Source: Mucilaginibacter achroorhodeus (GTDB lineage Bacteria > Bacteroidota > Bacteroidia > Sphingobacteriales > Sphingobacteriaceae). From it: DNA of 48,519 bases. Shown in pieces: positions 31,641 through 40,615 of the stretch. The DNA lies in assembly GCF_007846095.1 (NCBI RefSeq), contig NZ_VOEI01000009.1, positions 1-48,519 of the forward strand, in the 5' to 3' direction. A model generated the notes under the pieces. The model saw nothing but the letters and a program-made list of their open reading frames with translations, did no database searches and was not told where the DNA came from. Positions within the stretch are counted from its first letter, which is position 1. The number at the start of each line of letters is the position of its first letter. The position numbers were made by a program, and so were the translations under genes.

Positions 31641-32602
31641 TTAAACCTGTACATCAGCCCGATAGAGCCCCATTGATGCGTTGAATGAACCATCTGTTTG
31701 GTATCACGGGTTTGCACCACAACGCCAAGGTCAAGCACTATGCGGTTGCTGGCATAACTAACGCCAAACTGGTTGCTAAAGATAAACGGCTTTTTATCAA
31801 GCGTAATTTCCTGCGTGCCTGTAACCGGATGGTCTCTCAGCAAACTGCCTTGGATGGTTGCATCGTAAGCAACCAGGTTGGCCATGGGCTTATAATAGAA
31901 AAACAGTTCGTGTTTATGCAATAAACGACTGTCGCCGTAATAGCTGGCCGTGCTTTGGGTGCTTACTGATTGAAAAAGCTGGTTAAAATTCCCTAACCTT
32001 AGCAACGGACCAACACCTGCCCCGGTAAAACCATTACCCAGGTTTACATATCCCGATGCGGTGATATCTACCCATGATGCTCTCGCAAGTAATTTATTTG
32101 CTTCCGCATTTAAATTAAGCTCTACATCATTCTGGATCTGGTACTGCCAGGTGTTTAGCTCATAAAAACCAAATGTGTTATGAATGAATTTCTGAATGGC
32201 ATACCCGCCCGAAGCCGGACCAACAACACCTACCCTACCGGTAAGCTTAAAGGTGGTTTCGTTCTTGTACAGGATATTGGCTGATGCACCAAGGTACAGA
32301 TAACCGGCAACAGGCCTGTCGATATAATCTGCCGAAGGTAAACGGCCTGACTGTGCGTTGAAAATCTTTTGACCAAGTTCCAAACCGAATACCTTGTTGG
32401 CAATATTTTTATTTTGGATACGCGCTGTATCAACTGCTTTGCGATAAAAAAGGAAGAATCCATTGGTGTAATACCGGTCAGATCCCTGTGCCAGGAACGA
32501 GTCGTTATCTGACTGAAAACCTATCTCTTTAGTGCGGGTTTGTGCATGCAATGCTGCCGTAGCAAACAAACCGGCAACAGCAAGAAGCATAAATTTCTTC
32601 AT
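31637..32602 (-). CDS. LpxR-like lipid A deacylase (DUF2219), outer-membrane beta-barrel
   Basis: The 321-residue protein has a signal peptide (about 1-20, ending LHAQ). The opening of the mature part, IGFQSDNDSFLAQGSDRYYTNGFFLFY, matches the LpxR family, where the Asn-Asp pair (about 33-34) is catalytic; GPASGGYAIQKFIHNTFGF (about 131-149) holds the expected active-site His. LpxR removes the 3'-acyloxyacyl group of lipid A. It ends with an aromatic-rich strand (IGLMYRFN) as outer-membrane barrels do. Substrate in Bacteroidota is inferred only. It lies next to another barrel-like gene on the same strand. Confidence 0.85.
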   Translation of the reverse strand: MKKFMLLAVAGLFATAALHAQTRTKEIGFQSDNDSFLAQGSDRYYTNGFFLFYRKAVDTARIQNKNIANKVFGLELGQKIFNAQSGRLPSADYIDRPVAGYLYLGASANILYKNETTFKLTGRVGVVGPASGGYAIQKFIHNTFGFYELNTWQYQIQNDVELNLNAEANKLLARASWVDITASGYVNLGNGFTGAGVGPLLRLGNFNQLFQSVSTQSTASYYGDSRLLHKHELFFYYKPMANLVAYDATIQGSLLRDHPVTGTQEITLDKKPFIFSNQFGVSYASNRIVLDLGVVVQTRDTKQMVHSTHQWGSIGLMYRFN

Positions 32603-32640
32603 TTAAATCAACTGGGATAATAACCGCTAATGTAAGTATA

Positions 32641-33291
32641 TCACTTTGTTTTATTATTCAGCTTCGCTTTATTTCTAAGTGCGTAGCCAATACTCAAATA
32701 CGGCCAAAACACTGCTCTTTCAGAAAAATTTGAAATTATGTTTGTACCTAAACGAAAGCTAACCCCACCTTTTAGGGGCTGATAACGGTAACCTGCTGAT
32801 CCTGTTAAATATACTCCGTAAGGGTTTGGCTCAATATAATAATCTGCCGGATTGATATTGGGATTTTTTATGACATCGTTTGCGAATCGTTTACTGTCAA
32901 ATCCGTTATCATACCTGTTTTTATGGTAAAAAAATAAGCCACCTGCACCTATTTCCAAGTAGTGAGAACGTTTACCTATCAGGTAGTTGATAAGCAGTGG
33001 TATTGCAAATGTTTCGCCCTCTCCTTGGCTTTTAAAATATACTACGCCGGCACGTGCGCCTACACCGTTTTGTTTACCGGCAAACCGAATATCATAGTTA
33101 AGAGAATAATAGACACCTGCACCCAAAAGTTCCAAGTACAAAGTTTTACCACGTTGGTTAAAAAGGCTTTTGTAAACGGAATCAGCCTTGGCTTTTGATG
33201 ATGTATCGGTTTTTATACTTTGCGCGTATACAGTTTGTGAAATTAATACAACTATGAATGCTGTAATTATTTTGAATAAGGTTTGGTTCAT
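32641..33291 (-). CDS. Putative outer-membrane beta-barrel protein, function unknown
   Basis: The 216-residue protein has a signal peptide (about 1-23, ending VYAQ). The rest alternates aromatic and small residues in barrel-like strands (LYLELLGAGVYYSLNYDIRF, GVYLTGSAGYRYQPLKGG, FRLGTNIISNF, PYLSIGYALR). No family motif is recognised. It starts upstream of the LpxR-like gene with a 38 bp gap, so the pair may be one transcript; both would act in the outer membrane. Confidence 0.7.
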   Translation of the reverse strand: MNQTLFKIITAFIVVLISQTVYAQSIKTDTSSKAKADSVYKSLFNQRGKTLYLELLGAGVYYSLNYDIRFAGKQNGVGARAGVVYFKSQGEGETFAIPLLINYLIGKRSHYLEIGAGGLFFYHKNRYDNGFDSKRFANDVIKNPNINPADYYIEPNPYGVYLTGSAGYRYQPLKGGVSFRLGTNIISNFSERAVFWPYLSIGYALRNKAKLNNKTK

Positions 33292-33348
33292 GATACAATT
33301 AGAGGAGTACTAAAATACAAAAATCCTGTAATTGTAAGTGTTGAAAAT

Positions 33349-33376
33349 ATAAAAGCCACCTTCCGGTGGCTTTTAT
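33349..33376 (-). terminator. Intrinsic terminator of lon
   Basis: Arms ATAAAAGCCACC (33349-33360) and GGTGGCTTTTAT (33365-33376) enclose the loop TTCC. It abuts the lon stop codon on the minus strand. Confidence 0.85.
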
Positions 33377-35863
33377 TTACTGTATTGTAGTAGCCTGCGG
33401 CATTGAAGCTTTATCCTTCACCGTTAGGTCTATGGCATTCTTAACCTTTTCATTCAACAGCGCAAGTTTGATCACATCACCCATGTCTGTTACGTAATGG
33501 AACTGCAGATCGCGGATGTAATCTTCTTTTATCTCCAGGATGTCTTTCTGGTTTGATCTGCAAAGGATGATATCTTTAATATTAGCACGCTTTGCTGCCA
33601 ATATCTTCTCTTTAATACCACCTACTGGCAATACACGGCCACGCAGGGTTATCTCACCCGTCATGGCAAGGTGCGGTTTTACTTTGCGTTGGGTAAAGGC
33701 CGAAACCAGTGCCGTTAGCATAGTGATACCTGCCGATGGGCCATCTTTAGGCGTTGCACCTGCAGGCACGTGCACGTGTACATCCCACTGCTCAAATAAC
33801 TTGTATTCGATACCGAATTCTGCAGCGTGGGCACGGAGGTAACCCAGTGCTATGGTGACAGATTCTTTCATCACATCACCCAAACTACCGGTTAAGGTTA
33901 GCTTACCATTGCCGGGACTTAAGCTTGCTTCAATAAACAGAATATCGCCGCCTACAGATGTCCATGCCAGGCCCGTTACCACACCGGCAACTTCGTTATT
34001 CTCGTAAAGATCCTTATCAAATATTGGCGCACCTAATATCTTTTCAACATCTTTTTTGCTCACCTGCGTATTGTAACCTTCTTCCATGGCTATGCTTTTG
34101 GCAACGCCACGTACTACCGAACCTATCTTTTTCTCTAAAGAACGCACGCCCGATTCGCGGGTATAATCCTCTATGATCTTCTCCAGCACATCATTTTTGA
34201 TGTTCACATCTTTGGCGGTAAGGCCATGTGCTTCGCGTTGCTTAGGTACAAGGTGTCGTTTGGCTATCTCGGTTTTTTCTTCAATGGTATAACCATTAAC
34301 CTCTATGATCTCCATACGATCTAACAATGCAGGTTGTATGCTGCTAAGCGAATTTGCCGTAGCAATGAACATGATGTTAGACAGATCAAAGTCCATCTCT
34401 ACATAGTTATCATAAAAAGTGCTGTTCTGCTCCGGATCTAACACCTCCAATAATGCAGAAGAAGGGTCGCCACGGAAATCGTTGCTTACTTTATCTATCT
34501 CATCTAAGATAAAAACCGGGTTGGCTGCACCAGCTTTTTTTAGAGATTGTATCACACGGCCGGGCATAGCACCAATATAGGTTTTGCGGTGACCACGTAT
34601 CTCGGCTTCATCACGTACGCCACCCAGGGCCATGCGCACATATTTACGGCCTAATGCCTTTGCAATTGATTTTCCCAGTGAAGTTTTACCAACACCCGGA
34701 GGGCCAACCAAACAAAGGATAGGCGCTTTCATATTATGCTTAAGCTTTAATACGGCTAGGTATTCGATAATACGGCGCTTTACCTTATCCAAACCAAAAT
34801 GGTCTTTGTCTAATATCTTTTGAGCGCGCTTAAGATCAAAATTGTCTTTGGTGAACTCATTCCATGGCAGATCGAGCAGTAATTCCAGGTAATTGATCTG
34901 TACCGAATAATCGGCTGCTGCCGGGTTGGTACGACCAAGTTTCTCCAGTTCTTTGGTGAAGTGCGTTTTTACTTCTATGCTCCACTTCTTTTTAGCCGCA
35001 CGCTTGCGCAGGTTATCCACCTCCAGATCGGGTGTTGATCCGCCCAGCTCCTCCTGTATCGTTTTCAGCTGCTGATTAAGAAAATAGTCGCGCTGCTGTT
35101 TATCAAGGTCTACCCGTACTTTGGTCTGTATCTGGTTCTTCAGCTCAAGCATTTGCAGATCAAGCGTTAAGTGCTCCAGTACCATGTTCATACGGTCGCG
35201 CAGGTTCTGCGTTTCAAGCAATGTCTGCTTTGCAGTAACCTCGGCGTTCATGTTAGAGGCAATAAAGTTGATCAGGAACGAGGTGCTCTCGATGTTCCTG
35301 ATAGCAATACCAGCTTCGCTTGGGATGTTTGGCGATAGCTGTATAATGCTCATAGCCATATCCTTGATAGATGCAGCAAGGGCCTTAAACTCTTTATCTT
35401 CTTTTGGTTTTACCTCTTTTATGGGCTCTATCGAAGCTTTTATGTAGGGCTCGCTCTGTATCTCTTCGCCCAGCCTAAAGCGCTTTTTACCCTGTAATAT
35501 AACGGTAGTGTTACCATCAGGCATTTGCAGCATCTTGATGATCAACGCTACGGTACCCACTTTGTGCAATTGCTCAAAATTTGGGTCCTCAATATTTACA
35601 TCCTGCTGTGCAACAACCCCAATTAAGCGATTACCCTTGTTAGCATCGCGTATCAATTTGATGGATTTATCCCGGCCTACGGTTATGGGGATGACTACAC
35701 CCGGGAAAAGCACCGTATTACGCAAAGGGAGTATAGAAACAATATCAGGTACCTGCTCATTATTCATTTCCTCTTCATCCTCTGATGACATCAGCGGAAA
35801 AAATTCGGAATCTTCATTAATGGAGGGCATTGTATTTTTAAAATCAAACGGGTCGTAACTCAT
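33377..35863 (-). CDS. lon: ATP-dependent protease Lon
   Basis: The 828-residue cytoplasmic protease degrades misfolded and regulatory proteins. Parts: N-terminal LON substrate domain (about 40-235; VSILPLRNTVLFPGVVIPI), a coiled-coil region, AAA+ module with Walker A GPPGVGKTSLGK (about 390-401) and Walker B FILDEIDKV, sensor residues, and the protease domain with the Ser710/Lys753 dyad in DGPSAGITM and GGIKEKILAAK. Length is typical. The N-terminus has an acidic 35-residue extension. A TATATTTG element about 100 bp upstream (35971-35964) may be its promoter. Confidence 0.97.
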   Translation of the reverse strand: MSYDPFDFKNTMPSINEDSEFFPLMSSEDEEEMNNEQVPDIVSILPLRNTVLFPGVVIPITVGRDKSIKLIRDANKGNRLIGVVAQQDVNIEDPNFEQLHKVGTVALIIKMLQMPDGNTTVILQGKKRFRLGEEIQSEPYIKASIEPIKEVKPKEDKEFKALAASIKDMAMSIIQLSPNIPSEAGIAIRNIESTSFLINFIASNMNAEVTAKQTLLETQNLRDRMNMVLEHLTLDLQMLELKNQIQTKVRVDLDKQQRDYFLNQQLKTIQEELGGSTPDLEVDNLRKRAAKKKWSIEVKTHFTKELEKLGRTNPAAADYSVQINYLELLLDLPWNEFTKDNFDLKRAQKILDKDHFGLDKVKRRIIEYLAVLKLKHNMKAPILCLVGPPGVGKTSLGKSIAKALGRKYVRMALGGVRDEAEIRGHRKTYIGAMPGRVIQSLKKAGAANPVFILDEIDKVSNDFRGDPSSALLEVLDPEQNSTFYDNYVEMDFDLSNIMFIATANSLSSIQPALLDRMEIIEVNGYTIEEKTEIAKRHLVPKQREAHGLTAKDVNIKNDVLEKIIEDYTRESGVRSLEKKIGSVVRGVAKSIAMEEGYNTQVSKKDVEKILGAPIFDKDLYENNEVAGVVTGLAWTSVGGDILFIEASLSPGNGKLTLTGSLGDVMKESVTIALGYLRAHAAEFGIEYKLFEQWDVHVHVPAGATPKDGPSAGITMLTALVSAFTQRKVKPHLAMTGEITLRGRVLPVGGIKEKILAAKRANIKDIILCRSNQKDILEIKEDYIRDLQFHYVTDMGDVIKLALLNEKVKNAIDLTVKDKASMPQATTIQ

Positions 35864-35963
35864 TAATCACCTTTCGTGTGTATAAGTATAAATTAACGTC
35901 ATTATGGCAGTTTAAGGCCATTGCGCAAGATACAAACGTTAATTATACTGTGAACTTAACTTG

Positions 35964-35971
35964 CAAATATA
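35964..35971 (-). promoter_or_regulatory. Candidate -7 element of the lon promoter
   Basis: TATATTTG on the minus strand matches TAnnTTTG; it predicts about a 95-base leader before the lon ATG. No clear -33 is at the right distance. Confidence 0.45.
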
Positions 35972-36124
35972 AGGTTTCAAGAGCTGTGCCAGTATGCTTT
36001 TTTTAATAACAGTTATGAGCCATGCATACTACATCGCTTACTTACAGCTACTTACATAAACATACGATAATGATCAGCCCTACAGTTTTATTGCTGGGAA
36101 TGAAAAAAAGTCAGTGATTTAGCA

Positions 36125-37168
36125 TTAGGTGCTTATCATCGGGCTGTTTTGAGGCGCGGTTTCTTTTGGATCTGCTTTGTGTTTTGCCAGGTCTTCGAAA
36201 TACTTCTTGCGAACCACATGGGTCATTTTATGGTCGCCGGTGTGGCTCCACCCTGGTGGCATAATGATATACATCATCTTGTTTTTGATGCCTGGAGCGC
36301 GGTAAACATCTTTTGCTAACGCGATGATCTCTCCAAAATACGCATCCAAAAAACTGTTTTTTATCATCGGCCTGCTTATGCCATATTCAATCGGGATCGT
36401 GATATCCTCTTCGTGATAAGTGCCAAAAGCTCTGTCCCAGATGTTGAGCAGGTTACAAAAATTAGTATCCATGTAAACCACGTTGCGGGCATGGTGTACC
36501 CGGTGATGCGAAGGTGTAAGGATGATTTTATTGAGGAAACCTAAACGGCCATCTTTAACAATATTCTCGCCCACGTGTATCAGCGTTCCCCAGAAACCAT
36601 CTATAAACATGATAACGAATAACACCGCAGGGTTTACGCCCAATAAGATCGCAATAGAGGTACGGATAAAATCGGCATAAGGCGCTTCCAGGAAAAAGTG
36701 GGCATAACTTACGGCCAGGTTCATATCCTCTGGCGCATGGTGAGTGGAATGCAGGCACCAGAACAAACGGATCTTATGTGCAAGAAAGTGATACCAGAAA
36801 TGGGCAAACTCCCAAATAATGTAGCTGTAAATAAACCAGTACCAGGTAAACGTAGTTTTAAAAAGAGCTAGCGGCAAAAGCCATTTAATACAGAGGCCAA
36901 CCAACCCAAATGATATCACGCGGCCTACAAAGGCATTAAGCACATAGGTCCAGAAAGATACCTTGTAATTGATAACCTTAAAACGCTTGTAAAAAGCAGC
37001 GCGAATGATTTCGAATAAAAGCAGGAATGGGATAACTGGACCAAGTAGTGACAGCATCCCATCATAGGTTAAAAATTTGCTGTAATTACCGGAGCTTACA
37101 ATGTCCAGCAATCCGCTCAGGTTCCAAAAACCCTTAAAGTTGTCTACTATTGCTTTTAAAAAATCCAT
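36125..37168 (-). CDS. Sterol desaturase / fatty acid hydroxylase superfamily protein
   Basis: The 347-residue membrane protein has about four hydrophobic segments and the histidine boxes of the di-iron hydroxylases: H-x3-H-x3-H (123, 127, 131 in HFWYHFLAH), H-x2-HH (140, 143-144 in HSTHH) and HRVHH (about 220). It should act on a membrane lipid, for example a fatty acid, hopanoid or carotenoid; the substrate cannot be read. There is no cytochrome-b5 domain, so the electron donor is unknown. It is on the same strand as lon, upstream of it, with 261 bp between them, so it is probably separate. Confidence 0.88.
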   Translation of the reverse strand: MDFLKAIVDNFKGFWNLSGLLDIVSSGNYSKFLTYDGMLSLLGPVIPFLLLFEIIRAAFYKRFKVINYKVSFWTYVLNAFVGRVISFGLVGLCIKWLLPLALFKTTFTWYWFIYSYIIWEFAHFWYHFLAHKIRLFWCLHSTHHAPEDMNLAVSYAHFFLEAPYADFIRTSIAILLGVNPAVLFVIMFIDGFWGTLIHVGENIVKDGRLGFLNKIILTPSHHRVHHARNVVYMDTNFCNLLNIWDRAFGTYHEEDITIPIEYGISRPMIKNSFLDAYFGEIIALAKDVYRAPGIKNKMMYIIMPPGWSHTGDHKMTHVVRKKYFEDLAKHKADPKETAPQNSPMIST

Positions 37169-37391
37169 AATCGGCCAATTGGTTGCAGCAGGCTTGCTTA
37201 TATATTAACGTAATTAACTAAGAAATAACATTTAAAACAACACTTGTCGGGATTATTTTAAAAATACTATACTTGCTTTTAGATGCTTTTAAGTTCAGGA
37301 AAATTGTGTGAACAAATAAATGATCAAAATTTAATTAGCACACATACTAAAATGTTTTATTGTTAGTTATTGGCTTATACGCGTAAACTAA

Positions 37392-38015
37392 ATGAGGCTA
37401 ACTGCTGTCATCTCTTTAATCCTATTTACATCCATCGAGTCATCGGCGCAAAACGCCTATGTTAAAATGGGGCAGCAGGCGTTTTTGGATGGCAACTTTA
37501 AAGCCGCTGTAAAACAGCTTGAAAAGGGCTGTATGATAGATTCTACCAACGCCAATGCCTATTGGATGCTGGGTTACTCCTATTATCACAGCCAAAACTA
37601 CCGCAAATCTATCACATCGTACGACAAGGTAATTTTCATTAACCCTACGGATGCATCGGCATATTACTACCGGGCACGTGCCAAAGGTTACATGGGTAAG
37701 GATACCTACCTGTCTCCGGCCGAGCGTGAAAAATATTTGTTAGGTGCCATCTTTGACCTTACCAAGGCCATTGCCATAGATCCCTCCGAAAAAGGCAAAT
37801 GCCTGCAAACACGTGGTATTGCTTACCGCGAGTATGCTGAATTTAAGCTGCAGCCAAATACCCACAGCTATGACAAGCCGAGAGCCATCAATTCTTTAAA
37901 AGCCTCTATAGCGGACCTGGAAAAAGTGATAAATGACAACCCTAATCGGGCAGATATCGCTACGCTGATAGAGCTGTCTAAAGAGAAATTGGCAACCGCC
38001 GTTGGCCATCACTAA
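37392..38015 (+). CDS. Exported TPR-repeat protein
   Basis: The 207-residue protein has a signal peptide (about 1-20, ending ESSAQ) and TPR repeats: AYVKMGQQAFLDGNFKAAVKQLEKG, ANAYWMLGYSYYHSQNYRKSITSYDKVIFINP and ASAYYYRARAKGYMG, with further helices. The repeats suggest a scaffold for protein contacts in the periplasm or on the outer membrane. No partner is visible. Its stop overlaps the convergent lipoprotein stop by 4 bp. Confidence 0.85.
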   Translation: MRLTAVISLILFTSIESSAQNAYVKMGQQAFLDGNFKAAVKQLEKGCMIDSTNANAYWMLGYSYYHSQNYRKSITSYDKVIFINPTDASAYYYRARAKGYMGKDTYLSPAEREKYLLGAIFDLTKAIAIDPSEKGKCLQTRGIAYREYAEFKLQPNTHSYDKPRAINSLKASIADLEKVINDNPNRADIATLIELSKEKLATAVGHH

Positions 38016-38566
38016 AAATCACCCTTTACCCGGTAATCATTAGCGCCCATTACTTTAACCTGCTGCTTTTTATCGATTGAATAATATTGACCGGGCAGGT
38101 AAACGAGCCTTTCTGAGGTGTTGTAAAGAAAATTGTGCGTATTGTTAACAATGGTAACCGCCGTTATTTTATCGCCCTGCTTTTTTATTACGATCTGGCG
38201 CGTTTTTAATTCAGGGTCTTTAGCAGTATAAACCGTGCTATCAGCATCATTTTTTATTGTATAGCTATTGCGCCATGCGGGTTTGTTGATATCGCTTTCT
38301 GCAAAAAGATTAAGTTCCTGCTGCCAGGATTTAACGTGCACTTTTTTGCTTTCGCTTGTGCCATTGTGCGAAACAGACTTAGTTACTTCGGGGTCAAGTT
38401 TCACAAGCCGGGTGGCTTCCTGGTTAAAATAGCCTTTAATATCAAAGTATTTAAGCTCGGCACCGGTCTCTTTAATTTCCGGCTTGTTACAGGCGTAGCC
38501 ACTGCCCAAAAGCAGCAGCACGCTTGTATTTAATATCGTTTTTCTGACGGCTTTATACCAATACAT
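38012..38566 (-). CDS. Putative lipoprotein, function unknown
   Basis: The 184-residue protein has a lipobox-like LGSGYAC (Cys at about residue 26) after a basic N-terminus, so it is probably lipid-anchored. The mature part is rich in charged and polar residues and beta-type stretches (VHVKSWQQELNLFAESD, TVYTAKDPELKTRQIVIKKQGDKI). No family is recognised. The start overlaps the end of gpmI by 14 bp, so it is translationally coupled to glycolysis gene gpmI, an order that may simply reflect operon packing. Confidence 0.75.
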   Translation of the reverse strand: MYWYKAVRKTILNTSVLLLLGSGYACNKPEIKETGAELKYFDIKGYFNQEATRLVKLDPEVTKSVSHNGTSESKKVHVKSWQQELNLFAESDINKPAWRNSYTIKNDADSTVYTAKDPELKTRQIVIKKQGDKITAVTIVNNTHNFLYNTSERLVYLPGQYYSIDKKQQVKVMGANDYRVKGDF

Positions 38567-40076
38567 TACCGGTCATTTCTGCAGGGATAGGTACGCCTAA
38601 AAGCGTAAGTACGGTTGGGGCTATATCGCCTAACTTACCATCTTTTACCTGCTTTACATCGTTATCTATCACTATACATGGTACCAGGTTGGTGGTATGT
38701 GCCGTGTTAGGCGAACCATCTTCGTTTATCATATAATCGGCATTACCATGGTCGGCAATGATGATGAACGAATAACCGGTTTTTAAACCCGCTTCAACTA
38801 CGGCCTGTGCGCAGGCATCGGCTGTTTCGGCAGCTTTTACCACGGCTTCAAAAACACCTGTGTGGCCCACCATATCTGTATTGGCGAAGTTTAAGCATAC
38901 AAAATCAGGCCAGCCTTGCTCCAGTTCGGGGATGATGGCATCACGTATACCCTCTGCACTCATCTCGGGCTGCAGATCATAAGTTGCCACTTTAGGCGAT
39001 GGCACTAATAAACGCTTCTCACCCTCAAATTCCTTTTCACGCCCTCCTGAGAAGAAGAACGTTACGTGCGGATATTTCTCTGTTTCGGCAATGCGGATCT
39101 GCTTTTTGCCTGCACTTTCTAATACCTCACCTAATGTTTTGCTTAGGTCATCCTTACGGAAAACCACCTGTACGTTTTTAAACGTCTCATCGTACGAGGT
39201 CATGGTAACGTATTGGATATCCAGCGGCTTCATATCATACTCCGGGAACTCCCTTTGTGTAAGTGCCTGTGATATCTCCCTGCCCCTATCGGTACGGAAG
39301 TTAAAGCAGATCACCACGTCGCCGTCTTTGATAACAGCTACAGGCTCGCCATCCTCATCAACCTTTACAATAGGTTTGATAAACTCGTCAGTAACACCTT
39401 CGGCGTAAGATTTTTCTATCGAAGCTAAAATATCGTTGGTTGGTGCGCCCTCGCCTTTAACCATCAGGTCATAGGCCAGTTTAACTCGCTCCCAGCGATT
39501 ATCGCGGTCCATTGCATAATATCTTCCAACTGCCGATGCCAACCGTGCAGGCGAATCGGCAATATGGTGCTCCAGGTCGGTAATAAACTTTAATCCGGAG
39601 TTAGGGTCGGTATCACGGCCATCCAAAAAGGCGTGGATAAACACCCGTTCCAGGTTCAACGCTTTGGTAGCATCAGTCAAACCTTTTAAGTGATTGATGT
39701 GCGCATGTACACCGCCATCACTCACCAGGCCTATAAAGTGCAGGTCTTTATCATTTTCCTGCGCATATTTGAAAGCGTTAAGGATGGTCTCGTTCTGCAC
39801 AAACTCGTTGTCCAGCACCGCTTTGTTGATACGGCCAAGCTCCTGGTAAACAACACGGCCTGCACCCAGGTTCATGTGGCCTACTTCAGAGTTACCCATC
39901 TGCCCTTCCGGCAAACCTACTGCCAGGCCCGATGCTTCTAACTTAGAGTTTGGATATTTAACAAGCGCCTGATCAAAGAACGGCGTGTTTGCGGCTACTA
40001 TGGCGTTTGAGGCATCGTTACGACCGTAACCCCAGCCATCAAGTATAATTAATACAACTTTTTTATTATCTTCCAC
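38553..40076 (-). CDS. gpmI: 2,3-bisphosphoglycerate-independent phosphoglycerate mutase
   Basis: The 507-residue alkaline-phosphatase-superfamily enzyme interconverts 3- and 2-phosphoglycerate. Asp13 in ILDGWGYG and the catalytic Ser in MGNSEVGHMNLGAGR (about 63) bind manganese and phosphate; the late HGNADYMI carries further metal ligands. The start is placed at GTG 40076, giving MEDNKKVVLIILDGWG as in relatives. An ATG ten codons upstream (40106) is in frame, but the TATATTTG promoter element (40088-40081) lies inside that extension, making the GTG more likely. The lipoprotein gene overlaps its 3' end. Confidence 0.95.
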   Translation of the reverse strand: MEDNKKVVLIILDGWGYGRNDASNAIVAANTPFFDQALVKYPNSKLEASGLAVGLPEGQMGNSEVGHMNLGAGRVVYQELGRINKAVLDNEFVQNETILNAFKYAQENDKDLHFIGLVSDGGVHAHINHLKGLTDATKALNLERVFIHAFLDGRDTDPNSGLKFITDLEHHIADSPARLASAVGRYYAMDRDNRWERVKLAYDLMVKGEGAPTNDILASIEKSYAEGVTDEFIKPIVKVDEDGEPVAVIKDGDVVICFNFRTDRGREISQALTQREFPEYDMKPLDIQYVTMTSYDETFKNVQVVFRKDDLSKTLGEVLESAGKKQIRIAETEKYPHVTFFFSGGREKEFEGEKRLLVPSPKVATYDLQPEMSAEGIRDAIIPELEQGWPDFVCLNFANTDMVGHTGVFEAVVKAAETADACAQAVVEAGLKTGYSFIIIADHGNADYMINEDGSPNTAHTTNLVPCIVIDNDVKQVKDGKLGDIAPTVLTLLGVPIPAEMTGNVLV

Positions 40077-40080
40077 AATG

Positions 40081-40088
40081 CAAATATA
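40081..40088 (-). promoter_or_regulatory. -7 element directly at the gpmI start
   Basis: TATATTTG on the minus strand ends 4 bp before the GTG start codon, so a transcript beginning 5-7 bases later would be leaderless. The -33 half is not clear. Confidence 0.5.
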
Positions 40089-40175
40089 AAAGCAACGTTT
40101 AAACATTAAACTTAAACATCACCTTTTTTATTGGCGGTGCAACCTTTTAGTGTTTTCAATGTCTAAATAGATCAA

Positions 40176-40568
40176 ATGAAATTACGAAACCTGCCATTAC
40201 TTACCCTCTTGTTCCTGCTGCCCGCAGCAGTGAAGGCAGGCCCCATTGAAAAAATAGCCGAATTGATTAAACAGGGTAACGCCCATGAAATAGCCACTTA
40301 TTTTGCTGGCAGTGTTGATGTCACCATCGCAAACGAAGCGGGTGTTTACTCAAAGGCGCAGGCGGAGATCATGCTGGATAAGTTCTTTAAAGACAACAAG
40401 GCCCATACTATTAAACTGGTGCACAAGCTTGTGTCAAACGCCAATTATAACTATGCCGTGCTTATACTTAGTACCGATAAAGGCAAATACCGCATAGCTT
40501 ACACGCTTAAAGAGAACGCTAAAGTGATGGAAATCATTGAGATGCGTATTGAAGCCGAAAAAACCTAA
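40176..40568 (+). CDS. DUF4783 family exported protein
   Basis: The 130-residue protein has a signal peptide (about 1-21, ending AVKAG) and a mature domain with the DUF4783 pattern: PIEKIAELIKQGNAHEIATYFAGSVDVTI, then AQAEIMLDKFFKDN and IAYTLKENAKVMEI. It belongs to the NTF2-like fold in my judgement. Function unknown. Its place just before nadC is a conserved Bacteroidota arrangement, 47 bp apart. Confidence 0.88.
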   Translation: MKLRNLPLLTLLFLLPAAVKAGPIEKIAELIKQGNAHEIATYFAGSVDVTIANEAGVYSKAQAEIMLDKFFKDNKAHTIKLVHKLVSNANYNYAVLILSTDKGKYRIAYTLKENAKVMEIIEMRIEAEKT

Positions 40569-40615
40569 TTAATTGCTGATTGTTTTTACTTTTGAAACGC
40601 TAAAAAGTAAAAAGT

